Assembly (NCBI GenBank): GCA_009767595.1
Contig: VSDK01026114.1
Coordinates: forward strand, 62,001 to 126,000
Source: Symbiodinium kawagutii
Lineage: Eukaryota; Sar; Dinophyceae; Suessiales; Symbiodiniaceae
Direction of reading: 5' to 3'
DNA length: 64,000 nucleotides
Below, in pieces: positions 51,850-64,000 of the stretch. Position 1 is the stretch's first letter. The number at the start of each line of letters is the position of its first letter. Position numbers and translations under genes: made by a program. The notes below the pieces were generated by a model. That model did not search any database and was not told where the DNA came from. It worked only from the letters and a program-made list of their open reading frames with translations.

Positions 51850-54800
51850 GCCAGTATGTAAAATGAATTAATATGCATTATATCAAGAAAAAGACAGGCA
51901 TGTGGAAAGGTCGATTTCAGTAGGAAGCTTCCCAAGTTGAACTTTGGACAGGTGCCGATGGGCGCCGCTGCGCTGAGCTGCTCTCATTTGCAGGAATCAA
52001 CCGTAGATAACCGTAGCACCTTTTGATCACGGGCAATCTGCGGAAGCAGGTCGCAAAGCTGTAGGCCCTGACGAAGCTGATTGATTGCAAAATGATGGCA
52101 AAATCTGGCAGTTTCAGCGTCTGTTGGGCTCTACTTTGGCAGTCCTGGCACGTTGGCCGCTGGATATGCTTCTATTGGTTGGGACTTTGGGCAAGGAAAC
52201 GGCCCGGTGTCCCAGCAAAATTCGACGAGAATCCGTCACGCGATGCAGTGAATTCTTGACTGAGAGGGCTGTTGCTCACACTTGGCCTGTCGTGATAACA
52301 TCTGATAGTCTGTCAAACACACTCTACTGGCAACCTATCTAAGATATTCTAAGATGAATGTTGTCTTTGAGCCAGGGAGTGTACTGTAATTCTATCCGTC
52401 TGAGATGTTCTCTGTCATATAAGCTGACTGTGTTTCCAACATTTTCTTTGACCTAACGCCTGACATCTTTCCAATTTTAAAGCATGTTTGTTAAAATGTT
52501 GTATGGCACTCACTCTAGCAAATCAGCTGACAATTTTGTTTTTTCGTTGTCCGGCTTCTCTCAATTTCGTAACACATTCCCGGTATATACACTGCGTAGA
52601 ACTCACCTGGGTGACAGTCTTGCAGTACACTCTGGCTTGACACTCTTGGAGCGACACTGTTGTGAAACACTTCTGGTATGCCACACTGTTTCGAAGCACC
52701 ACCACCACACCACTACCACTACCACAACCCCACCAAAAGCAGCAGCAAACCACCACCCAAACAACATGACTGAAACAGCACCCCTCAGACTCACACGAAA
52801 AGAAAACACCACTCATCAATACTATATATATATATATATAGCTATATACCATTTCAGAAAACATCGCAAAAAACAATCAGCCGCTAAAACATCATCACCA
52901 CCCTAAAACCTCCCACCAGAACACCACCACAATGTACTCAAAGTGCCATGCGTGCCAGGGACACACTTCGCTCAAAAATAGTCCCAAACCAAAGGCGGCG
53001 GACAGTTGCGGATTCTTTGCGGTCAAAATGCAACGTCAAAAGTTCCACACACCTCCCCCATCCTCCGCCCCAAGCTCCCGAAGTTCAACGAGAACCCTTG
53101 GGAGAAAAACATAGTCGCAGGTGTGGTCCAGTGCTATCTGCATACTCAAAATAGTAATAGATCTTCTATGTCAGTTCTCGTATGAAATCTGTGACAATCA
53201 ATTCCCAAACAACTAGTCCCAAACAACATCCCAAATAACATTACACCAAATAGGAATTATGCAAATTTTGACGCTTAATATGGACAACGCATTGTGTAAT
53301 CAGGAAGTTCAATGCTGCACCACTCATGACACTTTTGCCAATAGCATTCAGTGATTCAGGCTATGTTAGGATTTAGTAAATCGAAACAAAGCCAATTCTG
53401 CGGAAGTTATGGGAGAGTACTATGGCAGTTACTAGCACATGCAGCGACTAGGGCTACCCAAAAGGCATTCCAAGGCATTCCCCTCTCATCGAAGCCTCGG
53501 TTTGCACAGACTTCCCACAGCTTTGCCGTGGGCGAACCTGCAAGTTGCGTGGCTATCAGTGATAGCGCAATGGGTCGACCTATGCCGTCAACGGAATCTC
53601 AAGTCTTGAGAGGCGGGTGTTGGTGATTTCAGAGCATGGCTCCAGCTTGATAGAGTGTCGATCCACTCTTAGCTGTTTTTTTTCGGACACGTCACATCTT
53701 ATTGTCCACAAACTTGGAAAACTATATAAATCTCGGAAAACTAAATCTCTTTGATGGAGCCAACCTCAACCAATCATCTTGTTGCAAAATTGGATCACGG
53801 CAATCATCGTGCAACTCCAAATCATCACTCTGCGCACGCAGAGATGGCCCCCTCAAATGGCCGCCAAGCATGTCACTGATCTGTCTCAAAGCAGAAGTGA
53901 CCAATTTGTGTAAAGAACAAAGCTTCTCCAAAGCCAAATCAACCTTCGAGTGTAAGATTGGCCTTCCAAGAGTGAGTTTGTGGGGTCAAGTCGGTTTCTA
54001 ACATGTAATGTGCCCACTGTCCACTACCATATCGTGTAACATGTAAATACAACTAAGTTTCACAGCAATCACCAAGACCAGCAAGAGTTGTGGCAATTTC
54101 TCTGCACAACATCCAGCCGCGAAAATACGCCCCTCGCAACGCGCTCATCTTGAGCTCATCCGGCTGGTGACTTAACAAAGGTCGATCTTCAAATGAAACT
54201 CAGCCAAAATGAACCGTAGCAAATTGATTTCTGAATATTAATATTGCTGATATGATTGCTGCTACCCCTGAATCAATGACAATTCACAAAGTCTAGAGTC
54301 TAGAGCTTCATTTTTCGCCGATCTGGGGTTGCCCTGATTGATATTATGTAAATTTATGTGATCTTCAGGCAGGACAATCACATTACCAACAAACATTGGT
54401 ACTCCGTTGGTTCATCTGGTTTTGTTCGGGGCTTTGCTCTTGCCGCTCAGCCGCATGGATTCAGAGGCAACGTTTTTGCCGAAAAGGTTTCATCAATTGG
54501 GGTTGAGATGTCTTGATGTATCTTGAGGTTGCTGCCGTCAATGTTCTGCCTGTCTCTGAAGCTAGGCAGCCGAGCCACGAGCAAAGTGTTGGAGTGCAGA
54601 AACGTAAGTTAGGCGCGTCACAGTGTGTCCACAATTTCCCGAGAATTGATGACTGGCTGGCAAAAGCACATCATTTTTGATCGGTTCGGGTACCACTGGG
54701 CACCAGCATCGGCTGGACACACTGATCTCTCACCTCAAAGGTTAAACCACGTCCAGCCGCCAAGTTGACACTAGAATTGTTTCGTTCAGCGAAGCAATTG

Positions 54801-55429
54801 ATATCAACTGATCAGTTCAATTTTCCAAGGTGTTTACTTTGTTGCAGGCCCCGGTTTGAACATGTTTGAACATCATAGGCATTTTTCTAGAAACAAATAT
54901 CCCTTGTCCGCCAACAATTTCCATCACCAAAATTGAGCGATGGTATTGGGTCGATTGCTACTCATTGTATTCCTTTCAGTGCTTTTTCCAAAAAAATGAC
55001 ATTCCTCGTAAAAAAAAATGTGTAGATCAATCTGTTGATTCTATATTGTGGGGTGACTCCTACCTTTGATTGGAACATGCCACTGGCCAACACAGAAATC
55101 CGCCGGCCCCTGCCCTTGGCCTTGCCAAGGCAGGGGCTGCGCCTGGGACCACCAAAGGTTGGACCTTTACTCCCCAGGCATGACAGCTGGCAGCTTGCCA
55201 GCCGTGTAACCCTTTGCCCCACGGCACTTACCAAAGCGAGAAAGGCCAAAGCATTCTTCTCATATTTTTTAATAATTATCCTTAAAGGATCTTAAAGGTA
55301 AAGGCCTTTATTGACCAGGAATCTCAAGCGCGTCGTTGCCAGTTGTCTCTGATAAAAAGTTTTTCGCGGCCCTGCCCAAAATGCCCTCAGGTCAGAGTCT
55401 CTTCAAAGGGCCTGCAACAGGTCCCAAGA
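51850..55429. other. Non-coding stretch with microsatellites
   Basis: It contains a CAC-rich tract (52695-52790) and a TA run (52822-52842). Weak plus-strand exon candidates are near 53400-53630 and 55070-55250. No RNA gene or mobile element recognised. Confidence 0.4.
52695..52842. repeat. CAC-rich tract and (TA)n run
   Basis: CACCAC and CACTAC units occupy 52695-52740, then less regular A/C-rich DNA, ending in about ten TA units at 52822-52842. Confidence 0.85.
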
Positions 55430-55660
55430 GCCACACAGGCCACAGGAAAATCCGCACTAGGTATGCTGCCTTGGACAGTGGGCTTCTCATGGGCAGGATG
55501 GGCTGCATTTGCAACTCGGCGACGCGAAGCTGTTACTCCACTGAGCGATTGGTGGGCGGTAGAATACTTACAAACGCGACTGGACCCTTGGCAAAGCGCT
55601 GACAGGGCGGGCAGCACCAGTGCGGTAGCCCATTCTATAGATGAGCACCTGCATGTGTAA
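55430..55660 (+). CDS. Possible 3'-terminal exon, unknown protein
   Basis: The frame reads GMLPWTVGFSWAGWAAFATR, then LSDWWAVEYLQTRLDPWQSA and SIDEHLHV before the stop. Trp-rich, protein-like composition in GC-richer DNA. A second plus-strand frame also stays open here. No family recognised. Confidence 0.33.
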   Translation, partial: ATQATGKSALGMLPWTVGFSWAGWAAFATRRREAVTPLSDWWAVEYLQTRLDPWQSADRAGSTSAVAHSIDEHLHV

Positions 55661-58600
55661 GATCACCGAAATACCGGGCACATGATCTATGCGTAAAATT
55701 GTGTGTGTGCGCGTGTGTCGCATGCATGTGCATGTGCATGAATGCATGCATTTTAGTTATTTTCCAAATATGCAAGCAAGGAAGGTGGCACTGTACAACC
55801 ACATGAATGGATAATGCACAAAGTCGTGAAGGCATTATTAATCATTATTATATAGATTTATTCAAAGGCAGTGCGCTTAAACTAGACGACAGTAATGCAA
55901 TCAAAAAACACACAAACTGGTTTTGTCAGTGATGTGGAGTGGTCAGGCATGTTTGCAGTAGAAACCACTTTGGCGTTTGCACAAGTTCTCTGTGCATGCA
56001 TAAAATTACGCCAATCATTTTAAAGGAAACATAGATCCAGAATGGATATGTCTCACAAAGAGCCCATATGGTAAGGCAGGGTTACATCAATTGGTCAAGC
56101 CTTGAATGCCAAATGAGAGATTTCAGCATTCTCACAAGTGCCATAGGGACTGTCATGTTGTCCACATTCAAGAAAAGCTCAATACCAACCAAGCCATCCA
56201 CAAACACTCCACTCCAATGCATGATAGAAATGTTAAGATCATCATCCATAGGCCACTGGATTTATCACTTAAACGCAGGCATACACTTGGCTAAGAAACA
56301 CAATCACATTGGTTGGCCCAAATTGGAACTGTGGAAACAACATGGAGCAGCTGGACGCTGGTCATCAGGGGTCGATGGTGCTTCGCAAATTCTTCAAGAG
56401 CGAAGCGGAACGGGAACGATATGGCGCGTATGGCGCGTGGCTAATCCCCAGGTGAACCAGAAACTGGTCCCTGGCGAAAAGCCCTCAATGAGTAATCTGA
56501 GTTCAGGTCAAGAGTTGCACTCGCAATGGTTACAATGCGCAATTCTCTGCTCTCGATGAAGCGTGTGTCATGTGGTGGTATGCTGCCATAAGAATCACGG
56601 GTTCACAAAGAGTAGCAACGAATCTGGATTCACTCAGCCGTGGACAGCCTCACAACCAGCTGCTCGCTGGTGACTCCCTACAGAGATCCTCCAGCAAAGC
56701 ATGTGATGAACTCTGCATCCCTGCTGATCAACTGAGTTGGCCTCGGCAGCCCACAGTCGTGCCATGTGAAGCAAAGCAAATCAAACGTGCACACACGCCC
56801 GCACACGCACGTATGCACACATGACACGTGTATTGACTGAACATTTGAAAGAATATGAAAACAGGTATTTACCATATAGTATTTTATGAATCTGCCTATT
56901 CGTTAATCTTGCAGCTACAAACATCATCCAGGAACCGCGGTTGAACCTCCTCCTCAAGAAAAAACAGCACTCTTCAAATGTAATTCTAATTTGAGAAGAG
57001 TTCGGAGGGCAAGGTGCATAACTATGCACCTGCATTTCCTACCTGCACACAAAAAATATTGAACAACAATGAACTCATGTGAATGCACATGGGACACAAA
57101 ATCACCTCGTCTGATGATTTTAAACAGGAACCCCATGTCACATGCCTGCACACGACTGTAGTGTTGATAATGCATCTGGCGCATCCTGCACAAAAGCCTT
57201 CTTAAAATTGTAGATGGAACATGCGTGCAACAACAATTTTGATGGAGTGCCCTGAAGGGAACACATGCAGCAATTAATCATGAGGTAAATAATCGTCAAC
57301 ATGACGACCCCATAATTTGAGATGCTAACCAAAAGAACGGGAGAGAGAGAGAGGGAGTCAGCCTACATTTGAGACGATGCAGAAAGAGAGAGAGAGAGGG
57401 CAGAACGTGGGGAAGAAAGGGTGAGTGCTCAAAACAAAGATAGAATAGAAAACTTATGATTTATAATAATGTTTTAAAGAAAAAATATGTACTGTTCTCA
57501 TCTGTTTGCCACTTCTGATATTTCAAACTGATAGTAAAAGGCATCATGAAACACACCATGCCAACGTATGATCATTTCTGATCTACCCTAGTATGGCCTG
57601 GTGAAGAAAAGAACAAAATATTTCCGGAAGCCACATGTCCTAAAATAAGCAAAGGTCAGGCGCTTAGTCTAACACTTGCCGTTTACTCACCGATACCATG
57701 TTTGGTGTAGGTCGGGTGCAATATGCAGCATCTTGAATCACAGTATCAAGAAATGTCAAAAGTATGCATCAAAGCGCTCACAGAAAGGTTGGTTTCAAAT
57801 GGATGCGTGGCTCATCATCAATGACCCAAACCAATTAGTTCATGAACATGGACAACTTTGCCATGCTGCAAAATGCACCAACGACAAACATCAACATAGT
57901 TGACTCGCACGTTTCCGTCATCTCCATTTTGTTCGACCTTGTGGACAACTGATGGCACGCTGTCCCAAGTGACTTTCTTGTGAATTGACTGTGAAGTTGG
58001 CGAATGCTCTCCTTAGATTGTGCCGCCAACGGCCTCAAAGTTCAACCGCATCGCAGTACTCATTGTGCCCTCCTCTGTGGTTGGGAAGAAGGGATAGCTG
58101 CAAAGGATATTGAAGAAATAGATGTGATTTGTCCATCTTTCGTAATTTTCATATGCTTTTTTTGCCAGGGCTTCGCATTTATCATATATGAACAATGGGC
58201 CAAAAACAGATTAATCCCCGCTTCCTACTGCTTGCCCCCACCCTCATATCAAAAACCATGGTCCGAAGTGTTATAGTTATTTTGTCTTTTTTGTTCAGTT
58301 TGCACAATTTGTTTTATTAACTGACCTACGCAACAATCAATGGCAAGCTCTCCCAAGCAGTGTTTTACCCCCTCGTCAAACAACTAGTCCTCCCTGTGGT
58401 GCATCAAGGAATCAAGCACTAAGTGTTTATATAAGGTTTTCAATGAAATATTCGGATATATTCGGAGTAAGCTTGCTAGAGCTCCTGATTTGTGTTTTAG
58501 CTTTCCATTGTGCTTTTAATTGAACAAATCAATAGAAAAGGTACCGCTAGGGATTAATAGTTTTTGTACTCTTTTGTATAATGTTAAGGTTTTAAATCTA

Positions 58601-60527
58601 AGATTAGGGGTGAACTTGCCGGAGCTCTCTCTCTCTCCCCTTCTCTTTCCATCTCCATCCAGGGGTTCAGCGGAGCTGTTTTCTGAATTTTCTATTGCGT
58701 CTTTAATTGAACATTGAATATTATATGAAAGGAACGGCTAGGGATTTTCAGTTGTCTATAGAGGTTTAAAATTTACTATTCGTGGGTTGACCGTGACCCC
58801 CTAATATAAAAACTCTCTAATATCAAAACCTATCCTGGATGTTGATTTTTTTTTGGGGGGTTACTAGTATCAAAGAGAAGAGACTAAACGAAATATATAA
58901 CCAAGGTATCTTTAAATGCACCTCTCTGTTCCTAAATGTGCAAACTGAGTTTGCCAAAAGCACCCATACTGTAACCAGTAAGAATCATCGGCATGCCGGC
59001 TGTTCACCACACGCTGGAACAAACAAATCTGCCTTCTTCTCAGTCCATGAATGGCCACGCCAAGATTCCTTCATGGACCCAGACCTGATGTAATCGTAAG
59101 TGCTCCTGAGCCCCAGCTGAGCGAAAGCCCTTGCCACAAAACACACAACTTTAGCGTTACATCTACCAGCAAGGTTTTGAACAAGCTGAACCTACAAACC
59201 AGGCGACCAGAGCCTGAACCTAACCTGAAATCACAAGCACAAAAGTAACCCTATCGGCTGCTACCATGGCATGCGATCGCCACAACGCCGCTGCGACAAA
59301 GCTCTTCCCAAAGCTGTTGACGACGCGGGGATCTGCACCAAAGAGAAGCCTCAGCCACAGTACGGTGAAATAACGCATCTGTCGAGAAAATCAAGAAGTC
59401 ATGGTCACTACAAGTAGTGGACTAATGGTTTGGATAGTGCTTATAACGAATGGTTAATCTAATGGCGAATAACTACTGATGAATAATGGTGCACCACTAG
59501 TGGTTAATAGTGGTCTTGCGAATGAGTGCGGAGGCTGAAACTATCGAATAAGTTATGTACTTCTGTTTGAAACATGGCTAAAGTTTCCCAAGCGTGCGAC
59601 TGACTACGGAGTCAGACTGCAAATGTACCAACGTATTTCAATAGATTTCATGAGGCAACATTGCACTTGATCCGAGCACAAAGAAAGGAAACAAATCCGA
59701 CAATGTGTAGCAGCGCGGCAGTCAACACCTGTGAATCTGATTCTCTAACTAAGCACTGTCAAGATAATTAAAACACATTTCCTGCTCTTTCTGCGAAGCG
59801 AGAGAAAGGTGCCTGGCAAAAACCTGAGCAGCAGATGCGTCGTTGCAGCTAGTACTGCAAATTCTGTAATGCCCTCACGTATGTTGTCAACATGTGTGCG
59901 TTGGTATCACCAAACATGGTTGCGGGTCAAAACACCGTACCCCTGGTTCCCCTACCATTAACCATTGTTTTCCCTTTGATTTGATTTGGTTGGTCATTAC
60001 AAGCCATTATTGGTTGATTAATATTGACCCAGCTCGCCACATGAAGGCAATGATTTCCTTTGAGTTCCTTTCCTGCCATCTCAAAATTAGAATCATTTGA
60101 ACATCAATCGAAGCCATGAAGCTATGGCTTTCACAACGAGTCTGACACATGGCTCTGCTTTCATAAACGCCTTAACGGCCTGCACATGCAAATGTCCGCG
60201 CACACTGCAGTTGACAAAACTGAAACCCTAGCACGCGATGGTACAAAGTAATCCCCAAAGACTGGAATCACCCAAAACTCCATTTCGACTCCTGCTCACT
60301 ATTCTCAAACGGACCTGGAATCAGCTACAAGCCAGGCTGCAGGCGCGGTGTCTGTGGGTTTGGAAGGGGAGAAAATTGAAAGAAATATGAAACCACCAGA
60401 ACATTACCAAACCGTCGTTTATCGTTTGAAAAATGAAAACGAGTCTCAACCATGCATGAAGCCGCAGTAGGGGGGCAGTCCCTAAATTTGGCAAACTTTC
60501 TACACAAAGCAGGACACATCCCCACAG
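55661..60527. other. Non-coding stretch
   Basis: It contains GA runs (57341-57401) and low-complexity AT-rich DNA. Several frames of 60-160 codons lack protein-like composition. No gene recognised. Confidence 0.4.
57341..57401. repeat. (GA)n microsatellites
   Basis: Two GA runs of about seven units each, separated by 25 bases. Confidence 0.9.
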
Positions 60528-60716
60528 TTGATTTTGGTGGATTTCCTTAGCTGCTCCACCAAATGCCATGAAGCAAAAGGTACAGCATCTCCCAATCCTT
60601 CCTCTGCGCCGCATGCCTGGCACAATATCTGGACAGCCGTGGCAAACGATGAGCCCGTGACAGTGCTCTACTCCGTAGCAGTTGCAGCGTGTGGAATCTG
60701 GGATGCGACTGCATGA
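60528..60716 (+). CDS. Possible exon, unknown protein
   Basis: The frame reads SAPHAWHNIWTAVANDEPV, then VLYSVAVAACGIWDATA and a stop. Composition in the last 40 residues is protein-like. The opposite strand is also open, so the strand is uncertain. Confidence 0.28.
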   Translation: MILVDFLSCSTKCHEAKGTASPNPSSAPHAWHNIWTAVANDEPVTVLYSVAVAACGIWDATA

Positions 60717-61435
60717 AGCCGCACCCTCGCAGCCCAATCTGGTGCCAAACCAAGTTGCTGTATAGGAAAGAAGCGAACAAATCCCAAACAGCTCACCTGA
60801 ACAAAGCAAATTGTTCGCTGAGTCCGTGGCAAAATGTCAAGATTAACTCCGTTTCTTGTGATCTTCCACATGGATCAAATGCGCATGCCTTTTCAAACCA
60901 TGAAAAAGCTACATGGATCTACAGGGCATTGCAAGAGTTCTCGGTGTGAGGATCTGCTGAATCCTGAAAGTGCTTGGCCAGAAACAGAAGTCATCCAAAA
61001 CACATCTACAACATCTGCAATCATTGGCCATCATGCTCCCAGCACACCAGTTCTTACAGGTCGACTATCATCCACTCATCACATCACTGTCTCTACGGAG
61101 CAGTCCACAAAATGATAGTCACAATCATCGCCAAGGCCAAAAGGAACTCATGGTTTGATCCATTTTTATTGCCAAGAAACACGTGGACAGTTCACATCTT
61201 CTGGATTGAATTTGTGATACTTCAAGAAGTCGACCACCTGCACTGGGTTCCGCTTGCCCATCATGCAAGTACTAATCAATACATAAAAAAAAGGCTGAAT
61301 CTTGGACGCCATGTGACATAAAGCCTACCCAGGTTCCAAACAAAGTTTTGAAAGAAGGTCAGTCTTGGAGGGCACTTTGCAGTGACCCAAGGCTCAAAGC
61401 AAAGCAATTCTCACGAACGTGAGAATTGCTCAAAC

Positions 61436-61660
61436 TTAAAGCAAACTCATTCCAGCAAGCGGAATTTCTCCTTCGTCCAATGAGTAAATCAGGTTCAGCT
61501 GTGTTGACCATGCCAGTCCGGGAGGCGCCTGCTGCCTTTGACGCGCGAGGCGGACCTCCTTGTTGACAATCTTATCAATGTGCTTCAAGTGTGGCACTAT
61601 CCTGGGATCCCGTCCAGGTGAATTCACTTGTGCGCGCAACGCATGGAACTTGGTCCAGTG
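61436..61660 (-). CDS. Probable 3'-terminal exon, unknown protein
   Basis: The minus-strand frame reads WTKFHALRAQVNSPGRDPRI, then HLKHIDKIVNKEVRLARQRQ and WSTQLNLIYSLDEGEIPLAG before a TAA. Composition is strongly protein-like, and the frame lacks a sensible ATG, as expected of a last exon. CCAGCAG just upstream could be the acceptor. No family recognised. Confidence 0.45.
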   Translation of the reverse strand, partial: HWTKFHALRAQVNSPGRDPRIVPHLKHIDKIVNKEVRLARQRQQAPPGLAWSTQLNLIYSLDEGEIPLAGMSLL

Positions 61661-64000
61661 TCAGAACCTGCTGGAGGCCACTGAAGTCCAACTGGCATGT
61701 GAGTTTGTGTAAATTTTATCGGCATCGGTAGCAACATCAAACAAGCATCAGAAAGCAGCATCTTTAACTTACTTGTCTTACTAGTCTTGCATGCCTAGCA
61801 ATGTTGGTACAGAATTCGCTGGTACTTGCTTGGGTTGGGCGGGGAGGTGTGAGTAGGTTTTGCCAGTACCACCCGGTCTCAGTCTTGCCACTGGCAGTGC
61901 TGCGTATATTGCATGTGCTTTCATGAATGCCTACTGCTCAAAGGATGAGCAAGCCGCAAGATTTCATCAGCCCGCCATTCAATGGGACCGAGGTCTTATA
62001 TGTCTAATTTGCAAAAGTACTCCAGTCATGCAGCACTCCGATCGAACATTGTGATGGGGACAAAACACGCGAATGCAGCTGCATACCAGCCAGATCCAAG
62101 TCGCATGGCTCAATCACTTAGCCATATCCCCTTCAAAGAAATGGCGGGCATTCATGGTTTACTTTGATATGCCATTGCATATGCGCCACATGGAATGGCA
62201 GGGATACAGGGCAGCATGAATCCAACAACGTGTTGCGTTAGATTGGTGATAGAATTGTCCAAACTATGCGCATTTGAAGGTGTTCCTTTGGGAGTGGAGT
62301 TCGGGAAAATCAAACGGACATGCGGCCATTAATACAAACAATCACCAGTATAGTATCATCTACAACCTTCACTCCAGAAAGAGCGTTGCAGCGTGTGCTG
62401 ACCAGGAGATTGCATACGCGACACAGTGGACATGTGCAGCTACTTTCAATCAAGCTGAAAACATGGGTGTTTCTCAAAATATTCCTACCCCCATATCATC
62501 TACTTGCATATCAACTATATTCACAAGTTCTAAAGGGTAACAAACCAACATAAATGTAACATAAACCAATCATTTTTGGGGCTCCCTATTTCAAGAAGCC
62601 TCCTAATAAATGTGGCTTTTCACTCAACTGTTGCATCCGCAGCTGTCGGGACCAAGGATCTGCGTTAAATCTGCTTGTGAACTGGAGCGGCCTGAACGCC
62701 CGGAGCGCCCTGAGCGGGCTGAGCGACTGTCACCTCGGCACGGGGAAATGAGTTCGGGAATTTGGCTGACTTTTTTGGGATTTTTGGCAGGTTTTTCAGG
62801 TTTTAGATATATTTTACAACTTGAAACTGTCGAATTCTTCTATTTGGGTGAACAGAGGGATTGATCAATTGTGGGATATTGTGGGATTATCTCTTAAAGC
62901 ATTTCGTCCAATTTTGCAACCTAGTACTTGCTAATTACTTGCGACTTTTTGCAACCTAGTAACCTATCAATGACTTGCGAGTTGTGTGTTCCCTCTACTT
63001 CGTGCTGCAACTTCCTGTGTACTACCTGCTATTCACTACTTTCATCTACTTTCTGCTTCCTATCTTCCACCTGCTTTCTGCCTCCCATTGCCTGCTTGCA
63101 TCTGCTTGCGACTTCGCGCCTCCGGTTCATAAGTACACTTAAATGTTTTCTACTTCCTGTTAAGTTTCAACCGCGCTCCCAACTTCCAGGTGTTCACAAT
63201 TCTGGCTTGAATTATCTTGGTACTTCTCGATGCTTGGCACCTCTTAATTCATCTTTTAAGTCTATGCAATTGCTCAAACATGTTTAAATCTTCTACTTTC
63301 CAACTGATGCTTCCTGCCTGCCCTAGGTTTCTTTTGCCCCTCCACTTTGATAAGGGTATGGGGCATCATGTGCGGGTACATACTCATTCAGAAATAACAT
63401 CGAGTCACACTCTCCAGGCGCGGTCTTTGCTATCGAAACTTCCAGAGCGCGGCGCGCATTCATGCATACCTTTAGCGCCAAAACACTTACTTTTTGCAAA
63501 CATCATCTTTAATTACTTTGAAAACCCTAACACAGTTCGGGTGGTCTGAAAAATCATTGTGGTTTTCGATTTGGCAACCCAGAACATCCCAGAACTAAGT
63601 CAAGTGGTTTTTCATGTGATCGAACTGCACCGACACTACTAGAGAATGCCGCTGCCGCAAAAGTGGCCTCAGATACCAACAAAAATGTGGCTTTACATGA
63701 ATTCGGGCCGTTTGAATACCAACAAAGTGAAGAACATGTCATTCTGAGATTTTCTGATCACAAAAGTAGGGGTGGTATGCATTTAGTGATTGCAGCCCGT
63801 GCAGAACCCGTGCTCAACACGTACTTTTCCCAAGCTCAACCTGGACCGCAGCTCACCATGTCTAGAAATTCAGCGCCAGTGGTGTCCACGTGCTTCGAAA
63901 CTGTCGACCGTTGGATGTACATAGTACCCTGCAGCATGACCTTTGATATCCCCAAAGAATGCCCCCCCCCAAAAAAATGTGCTATCTTTTTAATTTGTGT
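61661..64000. other. Non-coding stretch at the right edge
   Basis: It contains a GAGCGN/CCT tandem (62680-62725), repeated TTGCAACCTAGTA units near 62915-62965, and a CT-rich tract to 63110. A plus-strand frame at 62610-62864 crosses the tandem (ERPERPERPERAER) but is otherwise unconvincing. Confidence 0.4.

Noticed and set aside
56068-56559. Plus-strand frame of 163 codons
   Set aside because: Length alone is notable, but the composition is not protein-like and no motif was seen.

Overview
The window looks like dinoflagellate nuclear DNA, most likely from a photosynthetic lineage such as the Symbiodiniaceae. Four things suggest this. A giant Ty1/copia-type polyprotein carries extra enzymatic domains. 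The LTRs of that element contain a piece matching the 3' end of the dinoflagellate spliced leader. One exon encodes a signal peptide followed by a Phe-Val-Gly-Pro motif, close to the FVAP motif of peridinin-plastid presequences. Genes are very sparse and simple repeats abundant. No rRNA, tRNA, CRISPR array or bacterial-style operon was seen.

Layout. 1-1752: AT-rich DNA with two possible minus-strand exons. 1753-15672: one LTR retroelement on the minus strand, with identical 129-bp LTRs, a 5-bp target duplication, a polypurine tract, a primer-site-like stretch and an open polyprotein frame of about 3,720 codons. Its order from the 5' end is coiled coil, Gag, two CCCH fingers with an Arg/Ser tail, protease, integrase, reverse transcriptase, RNase H, a methyltransferase-like segment, an SGNH-hydrolase-like segment, an acidic linker, a Tpt1/KptA-like segment and a small zinc-binding segment. 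At 13.9 kb it is more than twice the usual copia size. It looks young and almost whole, with about one or two breaks, and is treated here as a fossil element.

15673-64000: mostly non-coding DNA with three better-supported host genes, all on the minus strand: a TLDc-domain protein (22838-23791), the first exon of a probable plastid-targeted protein (27001-27249), and an intronless HIT-family protein with an N-myristoylation signal and an IQ-like motif (30712-31743). About ten more short stretches read like single exons but cannot be assigned to families. Repeats include a small inverted-repeat element present in three copies (about 19.9, 25.05 and 25.4 kb), an 89-bp foldback at 40.15 kb, a 630-bp TATC block followed directly by a roughly 94-bp satellite (43.7-45.1 kb), and many microsatellites.

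The host genes do not form a visible pathway. The most unusual content is the retroelement: its three extra enzyme-like domains, its CCCH/RS nucleic-acid-binding region, its spliced-leader-like LTR segment and a strand-biased octamer repeated 16 times within it. All family calls come from motif recognition by eye, without database searches.
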